Part shown: positions 34,327 through 41,796 of the stretch, one piece after another
How the letters are laid out: every line of letters begins with the position of its first letter
How positions within the stretch are numbered: position 1 is the stretch's first letter
Origin: Cytophagaceae bacterium
GTDB lineage: Bacteria > Bacteroidota > Bacteroidia > Cytophagales > Spirosomataceae
Direction: 5' to 3'
NCBI GenBank assembly: GCA_016722655.1
Contig: JADKIR010000005.1
Span: 930,001 to 994,000, forward strand
Length of the DNA: 64,000 nucleotides
Position numbers and translations under genes: made by a program
The notes under the pieces: generated by a model
What the model was told of the DNA's origin: nothing
What the model saw: only the letters and a program-made list of their open reading frames with translations
The model's database searches: none

Positions 34327-34330
34327 AATT

Positions 34331-35416
34331 TTAAAAATTATTTTTTAAAAAATCCATAAGCATTTGAAAATCAGCATCTGGAATCGCAGGAAAGTTAGCA
34401 ATTCTGAATGTATCATCTTTCCATTTTCCATAACCTTTACCTACAATTATGCCAGATTGTTTGAGTTTGGAAAATAAATCGGCCAGGTTCCCACCATATT
34501 TCATTGCCAAAACAGTGGGCGACTGCACTTCAGGATTTAAAATCAAATTTGAAAACATAGGGTGTACATCAAAGAAATTTCGAAGTAAAATGCTCCTATC
34601 CTCAATTTTTCGAGAAACTACATTAATGTTTTCCACTTGCCCGGCAACTTTTCCCAATAGAAAAATATCAAGAATATTTGGGGTATAATGCGTCTGTTTT
34701 TTTTGGAAATTCTCAGAAATATTAAGCAAACTGTTGTAGTGATTACGCTCGCCCAATTTTGCGGCAGCTAACATTGCTTTAGGTGAAACCACCATAATTC
34801 CCAATCCGGAAGGCATACCCAGGCATTTTTGACTGGATGCAAACCAGACATCTGCCTGCGAAATATCGAAATTATACCCACCAAAAACAGAGGTAACATC
34901 AGTAATCAACAAAGCCTCAGGATGCCGTTCACTTAATTTTTTAATAGCCTCATTACCCGTAAATGTTCCATTGGAAGTTTCTCCTGCTACCCATGCTATT
35001 ATTTCTGAATCCTGATCAATATTTAAATCTGAAATCGATTCTTCCGGCTGAAAGGTTATTTCAAAAAAATCAAGTTTACCTTTTTCTGATGTGCTTCTGT
35101 GTTTTACCTGAGCATTACTTTTGGCGTAATTCAGCCATTTTTTACCAAAATCACCATTGTAAAGAAAACTCATTTTGCCCTGAAATATTGACTGGGCCGT
35201 GATCTCCCAACATTCTGTGGCAGATGAGGTAAAAAACACCTTATATTCAGCCGGAATATTGAATTTTTCTTTAAAAATGGTAATGGTCTGATGCATCATT
35301 TCCATAAAATCAGCCGAGCGGTGATTTTTCTCCAAAATACCACTATCAAAAGCCTCGAGCATATATTGCCTGACTTCTGGATATACTTTAGATGGACCGG
35401 GATAAAAATTTAACAT
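34331..35416 (-). CDS. Class V aminotransferase (SerC/alanine-glyoxylate type)
   Basis: A 361-residue PLP enzyme. FYPGPSKVYPEVR at the start, NHRSADF, FFTSSATECWE, the cofactor Asp173 in ITDVTSVFGG and the PLP Lys197 in SSQKCLGMPSGLG identify the fold. The start resembles phosphoserine aminotransferases of Bacteroidota, but the rest is also compatible with alanine-glyoxylate aminotransferases, so the substrate is left open. Followed by marC. Confidence 0.85.
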   Translation of the reverse strand: MLNFYPGPSKVYPEVRQYMLEAFDSGILEKNHRSADFMEMMHQTITIFKEKFNIPAEYKVFFTSSATECWEITAQSIFQGKMSFLYNGDFGKKWLNYAKSNAQVKHRSTSEKGKLDFFEITFQPEESISDLNIDQDSEIIAWVAGETSNGTFTGNEAIKKLSERHPEALLITDVTSVFGGYNFDISQADVWFASSQKCLGMPSGLGIMVVSPKAMLAAAKLGERNHYNSLLNISENFQKKQTHYTPNILDIFLLGKVAGQVENINVVSRKIEDRSILLRNFFDVHPMFSNLILNPEVQSPTVLAMKYGGNLADLFSKLKQSGIIVGKGYGKWKDDTFRIANFPAIPDADFQMLMDFLKNNF

Positions 35417-35430
35417 CAGATGTTTTTTTG

Positions 35431-35438
35431 CAAAAATA
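35431..35438 (-). promoter_or_regulatory. Candidate -7 element for the class V aminotransferase
   Basis: Minus-strand TATTTTTG (TAnnTTTG) ends 15 bases upstream of the ATG at 35416. It lies at the end of the U-tract of the preceding terminator. Confidence 0.5.
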
Positions 35439-35461
35439 AAAAAAGGGAACCATTGGCTCCC
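35434..35461 (-). terminator. Rho-independent terminator after the first T9SS-sorted protein gene
   Basis: On the minus strand a 7 bp stem with one mismatch (arms 35455-35461 and 35445-35451, loop of three) is followed by TTTTTTTATTT. It lies about 110 bases after the stop of the gene 35572-36651. Confidence 0.6.
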
Positions 35462-35571
35462 GAAATATGAATTTTATTTAATCAATAAGTAAAATAAAAA
35501 TTATGGAAAAACCTGATTTCAATATTAAAAAAACGTAAAGACAATTAAACGGATGTCTAATAATAGGAATA

Positions 35572-36651
35572 TTAATCCTGTTTTATTATTCTTGAAGTAA
35601 TAGTCTGATTGTTTTTCATTTTAAGCTGCAAAATGAGTTCCCGAGATTTAATCTTTGAAATATCAATTCCATTGGTGGTCGGTAGAATTTCACCTAAAAA
35701 TTCACCGTTGATTTTATGAACCGATACCGAGCTGATATCGTCAGTTTTGATGTTTTCAAATCTCACAAAATCCTGGGTAGGATTAGGATAAAAAACTGCC
35801 AATGCTTTTCCGTCAAAATTCACACTGATCATTTTTGAGTAATCCTCAGTGCCGTCCTTATCAACCATTTTAAGCCTGTAATAATTATTTCCGGAAAAAG
35901 GTTTTTCGTCTATAAAACTGTATTCATTTTTTTCCGATTCAAATCCTGCACTTTCTATTCTTCCAATATTCTCAAAACCTTTTGCATCTTTACTTTTTTG
36001 AACTACGAAATGAGATAAATTTGTCTCGGATGCAGTGGACCAGGTGAGGGAAACATCATTCTGGAATTTTTCACCAAAAAAAGTATTTAATTTTACCGGA
36101 AATGTGCATCCTACTCCGCTACCTGTAATGACAAGCTGGTCTATTCTATACTGTGAAAGTGTTCCCGCTTGATAAAATCTTATGCTTGTGAAATTATTAG
36201 GCACTTGCAATGATCTTTTGTGATACCTCACGGTTCCGGGTCCGTTTGGTAGAGGGTTAAATTGAGGGCCAAATATCCAGGGGCCGGAAGGTCCGGTAGT
36301 AGAATATTCAACATAAAACTCAGTCCCGGTTACAGCCTCCACGTATTTATAGATCCAAAAACTTACATCTATGGTACACGCAGAGTTGGGTTTATAGCCA
36401 TCAATAATAAGCTCTTTACCTTGTATTTTGTCAAAAAAAACATTTGCCCCTCCGAAAGGCGAGGGATCATTAGAACTCACCAATGCACTGCCTGAATAAG
36501 TTAATCCAACACCAACAAATTTATTAGCGGCTTCATGGTCAGCAATAGTAGATGCTACACCTGCTGGTACTGTCCCAAAGGTTTCTGTTTCAGTTTGTTG
36601 TGCGTATAGTTTTGTTATGAAAAAAAAATACAAAATAAAAACCCTCTTCAT
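35572..36651 (-). CDS. T9SS-exported protein with type A sorting domain
   Basis: A 359-residue secreted protein. A signal peptide (ends LYAQ) precedes a beta-rich domain of about 180 residues that resembles adhesin or carbohydrate-binding sandwiches. From about residue 202 come a fibronectin-like linker (STASETNLSHFVVQKSKD) and the sorting domain AVFYPNPTQDFVRFEN, ending in a Ser-Arg-Ile-Ile-Lys tail. The last 158 residues are nearly identical to those of 37060-38145. The cargo's function is unknown. Confidence 0.85.
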   Translation of the reverse strand: MKRVFILYFFFITKLYAQQTETETFGTVPAGVASTIADHEAANKFVGVGLTYSGSALVSSNDPSPFGGANVFFDKIQGKELIIDGYKPNSACTIDVSFWIYKYVEAVTGTEFYVEYSTTGPSGPWIFGPQFNPLPNGPGTVRYHKRSLQVPNNFTSIRFYQAGTLSQYRIDQLVITGSGVGCTFPVKLNTFFGEKFQNDVSLTWSTASETNLSHFVVQKSKDAKGFENIGRIESAGFESEKNEYSFIDEKPFSGNNYYRLKMVDKDGTEDYSKMISVNFDGKALAVFYPNPTQDFVRFENIKTDDISSVSVHKINGEFLGEILPTTNGIDISKIKSRELILQLKMKNNQTITSRIIKQD

Positions 36652-36728
36652 ATATTCTAATCAATTAGTTTTCAAATTATTGACCATGGCAACTACAAAA
36701 AAAATGGCTTTTTCAAGCTTACCTCTAT

Positions 36729-36736
36729 CAAATTTA
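36729..36736 (-). promoter_or_regulatory. Candidate -7 element for the 359-residue T9SS protein
   Basis: Minus-strand TAAATTTG fits TAnnTTTG, 77 bases upstream of ATG 36651. The surrounding 36652-36867 is otherwise non-coding. Confidence 0.4.
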
Positions 36737-36867
36737 TAAATTAAATTTTTATTAAAAAAAATGAATGCCTGAATTCAAAAATCGCCCCAACTGTAAAAAT
36801 GATTTTTTTACATGTATATAATTTGATGCCTGGAATTTTTCAGTTTACACTATTTTCATTTTTTTTC

Positions 36868-36899
36868 AAAAAAAAAGTCCTGAAATTGACTTTCAGGAC
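36868..36899 (-). terminator. Rho-independent terminator after the small peptide gene
   Basis: On the minus strand GTCCTGAAA (36891-36899) pairs perfectly with TTTCAGGAC (36877-36885) over a 5-base loop and is followed by nine T. It lies 23 bases after the stop of the 41-residue peptide ORF and closes the transcript of 37060-38145 plus the peptide. Confidence 0.8.
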
Positions 36900-36922
36900 C
36901 AAAATTCTATCGGATATGATTT

Positions 36923-37048
36923 TTATGGTGCATACTTATTTGAACCAAAGTCAGCGATAGACCCTGTCTTCAGTGTGAGATTTTTCACACTACCCATTTT
37001 ATTTAATATTGGCTTCTTGTATTCGCTTTTGTTTGATATTTTTTTCAT
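36923..37048 (-). CDS. Small peptide with lasso-RiPP-type leader (orphan precursor)
   Basis: A 41-residue ORF absent from the usual size range. Residues 10-28 read YKKPILNKMGSVKNLTLKT, which fits the lasso-peptide leader pattern Tyr-x-x-Pro-x-Leu-x-x-x-Gly followed by a Thr near the leader end; a Gly/Ser-rich tail (GSIADFGSNKYAP) follows. The ATG is 11 bases after the stop of the T9SS protein gene and a strong terminator follows, so it is transcribed. The only acidic residue in the tail is Asp33; it would be ring position 7 only if the core began at Lys27, an unusual first residue. No lasso cyclase, leader peptidase or RRE protein is in this window. NCBI uses the name lasso RiPP family leader peptide-containing protein for such ORFs. 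Confidence 0.65.
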   Translation of the reverse strand: MKKISNKSEYKKPILNKMGSVKNLTLKTGSIADFGSNKYAP

Positions 37049-37059
37049 AATCGTGGTTT

Positions 37060-38145
37060 TTAAAGGTTTTTAATGATTCGTGACGTGATGGTCTGATTGT
37101 TTTTCATTTTAAGCTGCAAAATGAGTTCCCGAGATTTAAATCCGGAAATATCAATTCCATCGGTGGTCGGGTGAGTTTCCCCTAAATATTCACCGTTGAT
37201 TTTATGAACTACCACTGAACTGATATCCTCAGTTTTGATGTTTTCAAATCTCACAAAATCCTGTGTGGGATTAGGATAAAAAACCGCCAATGCTTTTCCG
37301 TCAAAATTCACATTGATCATTTTTGAGTAATCCTCAGTGCCATCCTTGTCAACCATTTTAAGCCTGTAATAATTATTCCCGGCAAAAGGTTTTTCGTCAA
37401 TAAAACTGTATTCATTTTTTTTAGATTCAAATCCTGCACTTTCTATTCTGCCAATACTTTCAAAACCTCTTGCGTCTTTACTTTTTTGAACCACAAAATG
37501 AGAGAAATTGGTCTCTGAGGCGGTGGACCAAAGGATGGAGATGGATGCGGGTTTATTTTGGGTTGTAAAATTGGTTAAATTGACAGGCAATGGAACTGAC
37601 CCAGTAACTGATAATGATTTCAATCTTAAATGTCCTCCTGAAGCAGTTCCATTATAACCATAAATTTTAAAGACAATCGGTGCTCCATTATTTATAAAAT
37701 TAATTGGTATTGAAAAAGGAGTATCTGTTGTTCCAGATAAAGAATTTACCGCAGTAAAAACTTCAGCGTCTCCACTATTTTGATAAGATACTACAATATT
37801 TGCAGGTCCAGTGGCTGTTCTTTGCAAAGTCATTTCAAAATTTGTCACATTTAATTGATGGGTAATGGATGGGGTAAAAGTAAAAGTTAGAAATTTCAAA
37901 TTATCTAGAGTCGTTGTAAGCCCCCAAGAACTACTATTTAATGTATTAGCAGTTGGGCCAGAAGCTGCTGGAACCCCTAAGGACCCTGATCTTGTTAAAA
38001 CCGTAGAACTTGAATTTGATGCTACAGAACCCACCGGAACAGAAGATTCATTACCTAACATTCCAGCAAAATTGTATGACAAAATTGTTTGTGAATAACA
38101 ATTTCTCCCAATAATTAAAAATAATAGAAGTAAACTTTTTTTCAT
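37060..38145 (-). CDS. T9SS-exported protein with type A sorting domain, paralogue of 35572-36651 at its C-terminus
   Basis: A 361-residue secreted protein. The signal peptide ends GRNCYSQ. Residues about 20-190 form an unrelated beta-sandwich cargo (TFTPSITHQLNVTNFEMTLQ, as in choice-of-anchor or lectin-like domains). From about residue 204 the fibronectin-like linker and sorting domain (AVFYPNPTQDFVRFEN) are nearly identical to the neighbour. The small lasso-like ORF follows 11 bases downstream. It may share a transcript with the nuclease gene 58 bases upstream. Confidence 0.85.
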   Translation of the reverse strand: MKKSLLLLFLIIGRNCYSQTILSYNFAGMLGNESSVPVGSVASNSSSTVLTRSGSLGVPAASGPTANTLNSSSWGLTTTLDNLKFLTFTFTPSITHQLNVTNFEMTLQRTATGPANIVVSYQNSGDAEVFTAVNSLSGTTDTPFSIPINFINNGAPIVFKIYGYNGTASGGHLRLKSLSVTGSVPLPVNLTNFTTQNKPASISILWSTASETNFSHFVVQKSKDARGFESIGRIESAGFESKKNEYSFIDEKPFAGNNYYRLKMVDKDGTEDYSKMINVNFDGKALAVFYPNPTQDFVRFENIKTEDISSVVVHKINGEYLGETHPTTDGIDISGFKSRELILQLKMKNNQTITSRIIKNL

Positions 38146-38203
38146 AATCTGTTTTACTTTAAGGTAATTAAAGGTAATAAATTTAAATATTATTTAAAAA
38201 AAA

Positions 38204-41101
38204 TTAATCACATCCACCATTTTGAGCTTTAAAAACAACACCTTTTTCTGCAATAAACCCAGGTTTGAGCTCAATACTTGGTGCAAAATACTGAATATTA
38301 GACGAATTACCAATGATATTAGTCACAACAATTTTACCATCTACTTTTGAAGCAAAAACATCTCCTATTTGATTTAAATAATCATCTGTTGGGCTTTCAA
38401 GAGTAATTAAATTAGAACAAGGTGACAAAACAGGCCTTATATAATACTCAAATTGTGAAATTGTAGCATAATGATCCGAAGTTGTTGAACCATAATTAGC
38501 AATGATTGGCCTGTAACTTGTTACTGAGTTTGTCTTATATTTAAATCCGGAATGTTTATTCATAAATTCATCAGACAAAATTTGATGATCTATATAATCA
38601 GAAAAGGTTCCGGTACTAGCACATCCAATTGCACTAAAAACATCGGTAATAGGAAACCAAAAAGGATTGGGCCTCACACTATTTAAAAGTGTGTCTGAAG
38701 GATTTTGGTGTAAAAATGGAGCGTAGGTACTGGCATGACCACCCACATAGATTGATTGATCCAAATCGTCATTCAAATCTCCCAACACCATTGTTTTGCG
38801 TGAAGGATACTGGGCTTGAAGCGTATCATATAATACTTTTACGTCAAACTTCCTTCTTTCATAATCTTCTGCTGCTGAGCCTGATTTCGCATGTAAACCG
38901 ACAAATAATATTGTGTCCTTTTTGCCGCCTATATCTATCCCTGCCATAAATTGAAAAGGTAATCTTCCAGAACCCCAAAACTGCGATTTTCTTCCGGTTG
39001 GAGGGTAAGACGCCAATGCCATGGAATCAAGCATGGGTCTGGAAAATATTTTACTAACAATTTCTTTTTTGTAAATTACACAAACTCTTTGACCAAAAGG
39101 ATCGGGAGCGTCGATATAAGAATAAGAATAAGCTGAAGAACATTCGCCGGTGTAGGTATTGGCTCCATGAGCTGTATTTAAGCCTTCAATCAATTTGCCG
39201 AAAGATGTAGTATTGTCTTCTGGATCAGCAGCATTATAACTACATATTTCCTGCAACATATATACATCGGCGTGAGCATTATTTAAAACTGTGATGCAAT
39301 TATTTAATTGTAATGCTTCATTGGTAGGCCCAAAACCTGTATTTCCCAACCATTCCAAATTCCAATTGAAAATATCAAGCTTATCCGGGGCCTCGGTATA
39401 ACTGGTTACTCCACATCCCCCGCTTGGCAAACAAGGAACTGAACTTTCCTGAAAATCACTTAAATATCTCGGGAAAATTTGAGTCTTATTTGCACTACCT
39501 GTTGCATTTACAAATCTACCAATCACCCCGACTATGTCTTGCGTGATATTTGGTATGCCGGCTCCAATGATGGAAACCGCCCCTGCATCGATTCTTATCT
39601 CTGAAAATCCCTGAGCATTACAGGCACTCAAATTGTAATTGGTGCCTGAAATAAATGTACCGTAGTTTAATACATTTATGCTCTTTATTTTTACTAATTT
39701 CCCTTCATTAATATTCAAAAACGCAGTCAAAGTGGTGTCAGTAGGTGGATTGTTTGTATCAAATTCCATAGGGGAATCCACAACGCCTCCGGCAATTTTA
39801 TCAAAACAAGTTGTGGAAACGATTTCCGCTTCGCCATTAAACCTGGTCGGTATTCCGGTTAAACTAACCCAATCGCCCAATTTTAGTGAATTTGTTGATA
39901 CAATATTGGATTGAAATATCGCAATTCCGCCTGTTGAATCTTGTAAATAGAATTTATTTGAACCAAAAACACCTGTCACTTTTCCTTTAATTGTGTATGG
40001 AACTAGACCAGTATAACTGGATTGGATAGGGATTGTCCGTCTAACTGAATCAATATCGATAGGTGTTCCACAAAACAATCCGTCAGAAACTCTGCCATCT
40101 AACTTAATATTCAAATTAGTAGCTCCTCCCCCATCGTGAACAATATTAAAACCAGTGCCACCATAAACTCCAACGTTTAAATTTGATTTTAATCTGGTAA
40201 AAATTTGAGTTTGTGTCAATGAATTATCAGCATAAGCCAAAGTGAGGGTATCGCCAAAACCTGAACTTTCATTTAACGATATTTCAAAATTTGCCGGTGC
40301 TTTTAGCCCGATATTTCCGGTTGCAGGTGTTAAATTAATACCCGTTAATGCATAATTATTTGGAACCGAAGGACCATTATTAACCAAATAATTGATATCT
40401 GAAATAGTTCTTTTGGTAGTAAGCAATGTTGGAGAAGTATTAGCTTCGCCGATGAGCTTTACATCATCTATTAGCCAAAGTTCAAAAGTTGAATTGTTTT
40501 TTATGGAAATTCTGAAATAAAGGTTAGGGACTGAGGGTAAATCGGTTAAGACAATTGAAGAGTGACCATTCGCAATCAAACCGCCACCAGAGGCTGTAAA
40601 GGAACCAAAATTGCCGGCACCGCTATAAAATCTTGAAGCAACACCTGTTGCATCAAATTTCCAGCAAGCATTATTTGATGTAGCATGACCTTTAACCTCA
40701 ATTTCCTTGTAATAGTTAATACCATCAACACTGCATAAAACTTCGAAAACATCGGATGATTCGATACCATTGGTAGATGTCGTGGTTGAATAAGAAGCCA
40801 ATTTGAGGTTAAATTCTATGTTTTTTTGATACAGGGTATTTACAGGGCTTAAATCAAAAATTAAAGTACCATTGTTGACTCCGAAACTCTGTAAACCAGA
40901 ATTAAAAAGATTCGCTGAGGCAGGCCTTCCTGAGGATGAATTTTGTCCACTTTGAATACTTCCACCGGTTCCGGAAACTGTATAATTCCATGCGGGACTA
41001 GCAGGTGCAGCCTCAAAATCTTGTTGAGAGATAATGGTTTGGGAAAAAACAGAATATAAAGAAAATACAAATCCAAAAAGGGTAAGTAAAGTTTTTTTCA
41101 T
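38204..41101 (-). CDS. Secreted endonuclease/exonuclease/phosphatase-family nuclease, multidomain
   Basis: A 965-residue exported protein: signal peptide ending YSVFSQ; a jelly-roll-like N-terminal domain (to about 225); an Ig-like DUF domain (about 230-340); an OB-fold module (YTIKGKVTGVFGSNKFYLQD, about 370-470); then an EEP nuclease domain (FNWNLEWLG, MLQEIC, FVGLHAKSGSA, MVLGDLNDD, DHYATI). The last 65 residues (ITLESPTDD.., IELKPGFIAEKGVVFKAQ, ending in Gly-Cys-Asp) look like the coathanger-type end frequent in Cytophagales. It probably degrades extracellular nucleic acid. ATG 41101 is used; the longer frame to 41143 contains the promoter. Confidence 0.85.
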   Translation of the reverse strand: MKKTLLTLFGFVFSLYSVFSQTIISQQDFEAAPASPAWNYTVSGTGGSIQSGQNSSSGRPASANLFNSGLQSFGVNNGTLIFDLSPVNTLYQKNIEFNLKLASYSTTTSTNGIESSDVFEVLCSVDGINYYKEIEVKGHATSNNACWKFDATGVASRFYSGAGNFGSFTASGGGLIANGHSSIVLTDLPSVPNLYFRISIKNNSTFELWLIDDVKLIGEANTSPTLLTTKRTISDINYLVNNGPSVPNNYALTGINLTPATGNIGLKAPANFEISLNESSGFGDTLTLAYADNSLTQTQIFTRLKSNLNVGVYGGTGFNIVHDGGGATNLNIKLDGRVSDGLFCGTPIDIDSVRRTIPIQSSYTGLVPYTIKGKVTGVFGSNKFYLQDSTGGIAIFQSNIVSTNSLKLGDWVSLTGIPTRFNGEAEIVSTTCFDKIAGGVVDSPMEFDTNNPPTDTTLTAFLNINEGKLVKIKSINVLNYGTFISGTNYNLSACNAQGFSEIRIDAGAVSIIGAGIPNITQDIVGVIGRFVNATGSANKTQIFPRYLSDFQESSVPCLPSGGCGVTSYTEAPDKLDIFNWNLEWLGNTGFGPTNEALQLNNCITVLNNAHADVYMLQEICSYNAADPEDNTTSFGKLIEGLNTAHGANTYTGECSSAYSYSYIDAPDPFGQRVCVIYKKEIVSKIFSRPMLDSMALASYPPTGRKSQFWGSGRLPFQFMAGIDIGGKKDTILFVGLHAKSGSAAEDYERRKFDVKVLYDTLQAQYPSRKTMVLGDLNDDLDQSIYVGGHASTYAPFLHQNPSDTLLNSVRPNPFWFPITDVFSAIGCASTGTFSDYIDHQILSDEFMNKHSGFKYKTNSVTSYRPIIANYGSTTSDHYATISQFEYYIRPVLSPCSNLITLESPTDDYLNQIGDVFASKVDGKIVVTNIIGNSSNIQYFAPSIELKPGFIAEKGVVFKAQNGGCD

Positions 41102-41142
41102 TGACGAAGAAGTATATTTTTCAGAGAACTTGTTAAGTTCCA

Positions 41143-41150
41143 CAAACTTA
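41143..41150 (-). promoter_or_regulatory. Candidate -7 element for the secreted nuclease
   Basis: Minus-strand TAAGTTTG fits TAnnTTTG and lies 41 bases upstream of ATG 41101. Confidence 0.48.
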
Positions 41151-41307
41151 AAAAAAAGACGTGGAAACTTTTAGGTTTCAGTATTAAATAATAGTAAAAT
41201 TTTTATACAAATGTTAGAAAAACAGGTAAGTAAATTTGTTGCTTTAAAAAATTCCATTTTAACGGCAACAAATTCATTTAAAAAAATTAAATTATAACAA
41301 TTATAAA

Positions 41308-41607
41308 TCAATTCTGCCCTAAAGGAATCCTAAACCTTGGTTTTTCAATGGCTTCGGGTTTAAACTGGCCAAACCAATGATTGATTTCGTCAAAAACAGT
41401 CAGGTTGATCGCATAAATCACAAACTGTCCTTTCTTTTTTGAACTAACCAGGTCGGCTTGTCTCAACAGATCCAAATGATGCGAAATGCTGGGTTTCGAC
41501 ATATTAAATCGCTCTGAAATCTCTCCTGCCGACATTTCTCCCAATCTCAAAATCTCAAGTATTTCCCTACGAGTAGAATCATTCAGAGCCTTGAAATATT
41601 TATCCAT
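41308..41607 (-). CDS. ArsR/SmtB-type (SdpR-like) transcriptional regulator
   Basis: A 99-residue winged-helix repressor: KALNDSTRREILEILRLGEM, then the HTH AGEISERFNMSKPSISHHLD and a wing KKGQFVIYAINLTVFDEI. The metal-site Cys residues of ArsR/SmtB sensors are absent, and the pattern is closest to SdpR-like autorepressors. It is divergent from thrA with 189 bases between them; the gap 41151-41307 on its other side is non-coding. Confidence 0.9.
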   Translation of the reverse strand: MDKYFKALNDSTRREILEILRLGEMSAGEISERFNMSKPSISHHLDLLRQADLVSSKKKGQFVIYAINLTVFDEINHWFGQFKPEAIEKPRFRIPLGQN

Positions 41608-41727
41608 AAATAAAATTTTTAATTTGTTTATTTCTACAAATAACTAAATAAATATTTAAAAATAAAAAAAATACCACTTTTTTTTCCTACATAAACTCAA
41701 AACAACATTTCAAGCTTAATAAATTGG

Positions 41728-41735
41728 TATATTTG
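41728..41735 (+). promoter_or_regulatory. Candidate -7 element for the thrAB operon
   Basis: TATATTTG fits TAnnTTTG, 61 bases before the thrA ATG. Confidence 0.5.
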
Positions 41736-41745
41736 TATTTTGGAA

Positions 41746-41766
41746 TGCCTGTTTACACAGTTGGCA
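41746..41766 (+). promoter_or_regulatory. Leader hairpin upstream of thrA
   Basis: TGCCTGT can pair with ACAG and GGCA with a small bulge, directly after the predicted transcription start, and is followed by GTTTTTG. It could act as an attenuator or only as a leader hairpin. No leader peptide rich in Thr or Ile codons was found. Confidence 0.3.
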
Positions 41767-41796
41767 GTTTTTGAAATTTTTTATAATTCGTTTTAA

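Noticed and set aside
35490..35540. Eleven-codon ORF on the plus strand after the 359-residue T9SS gene, checked as a second peptide precursor
   Set aside because: Too short and lacks the Tyr-x-x-Pro-x-Leu leader pattern.
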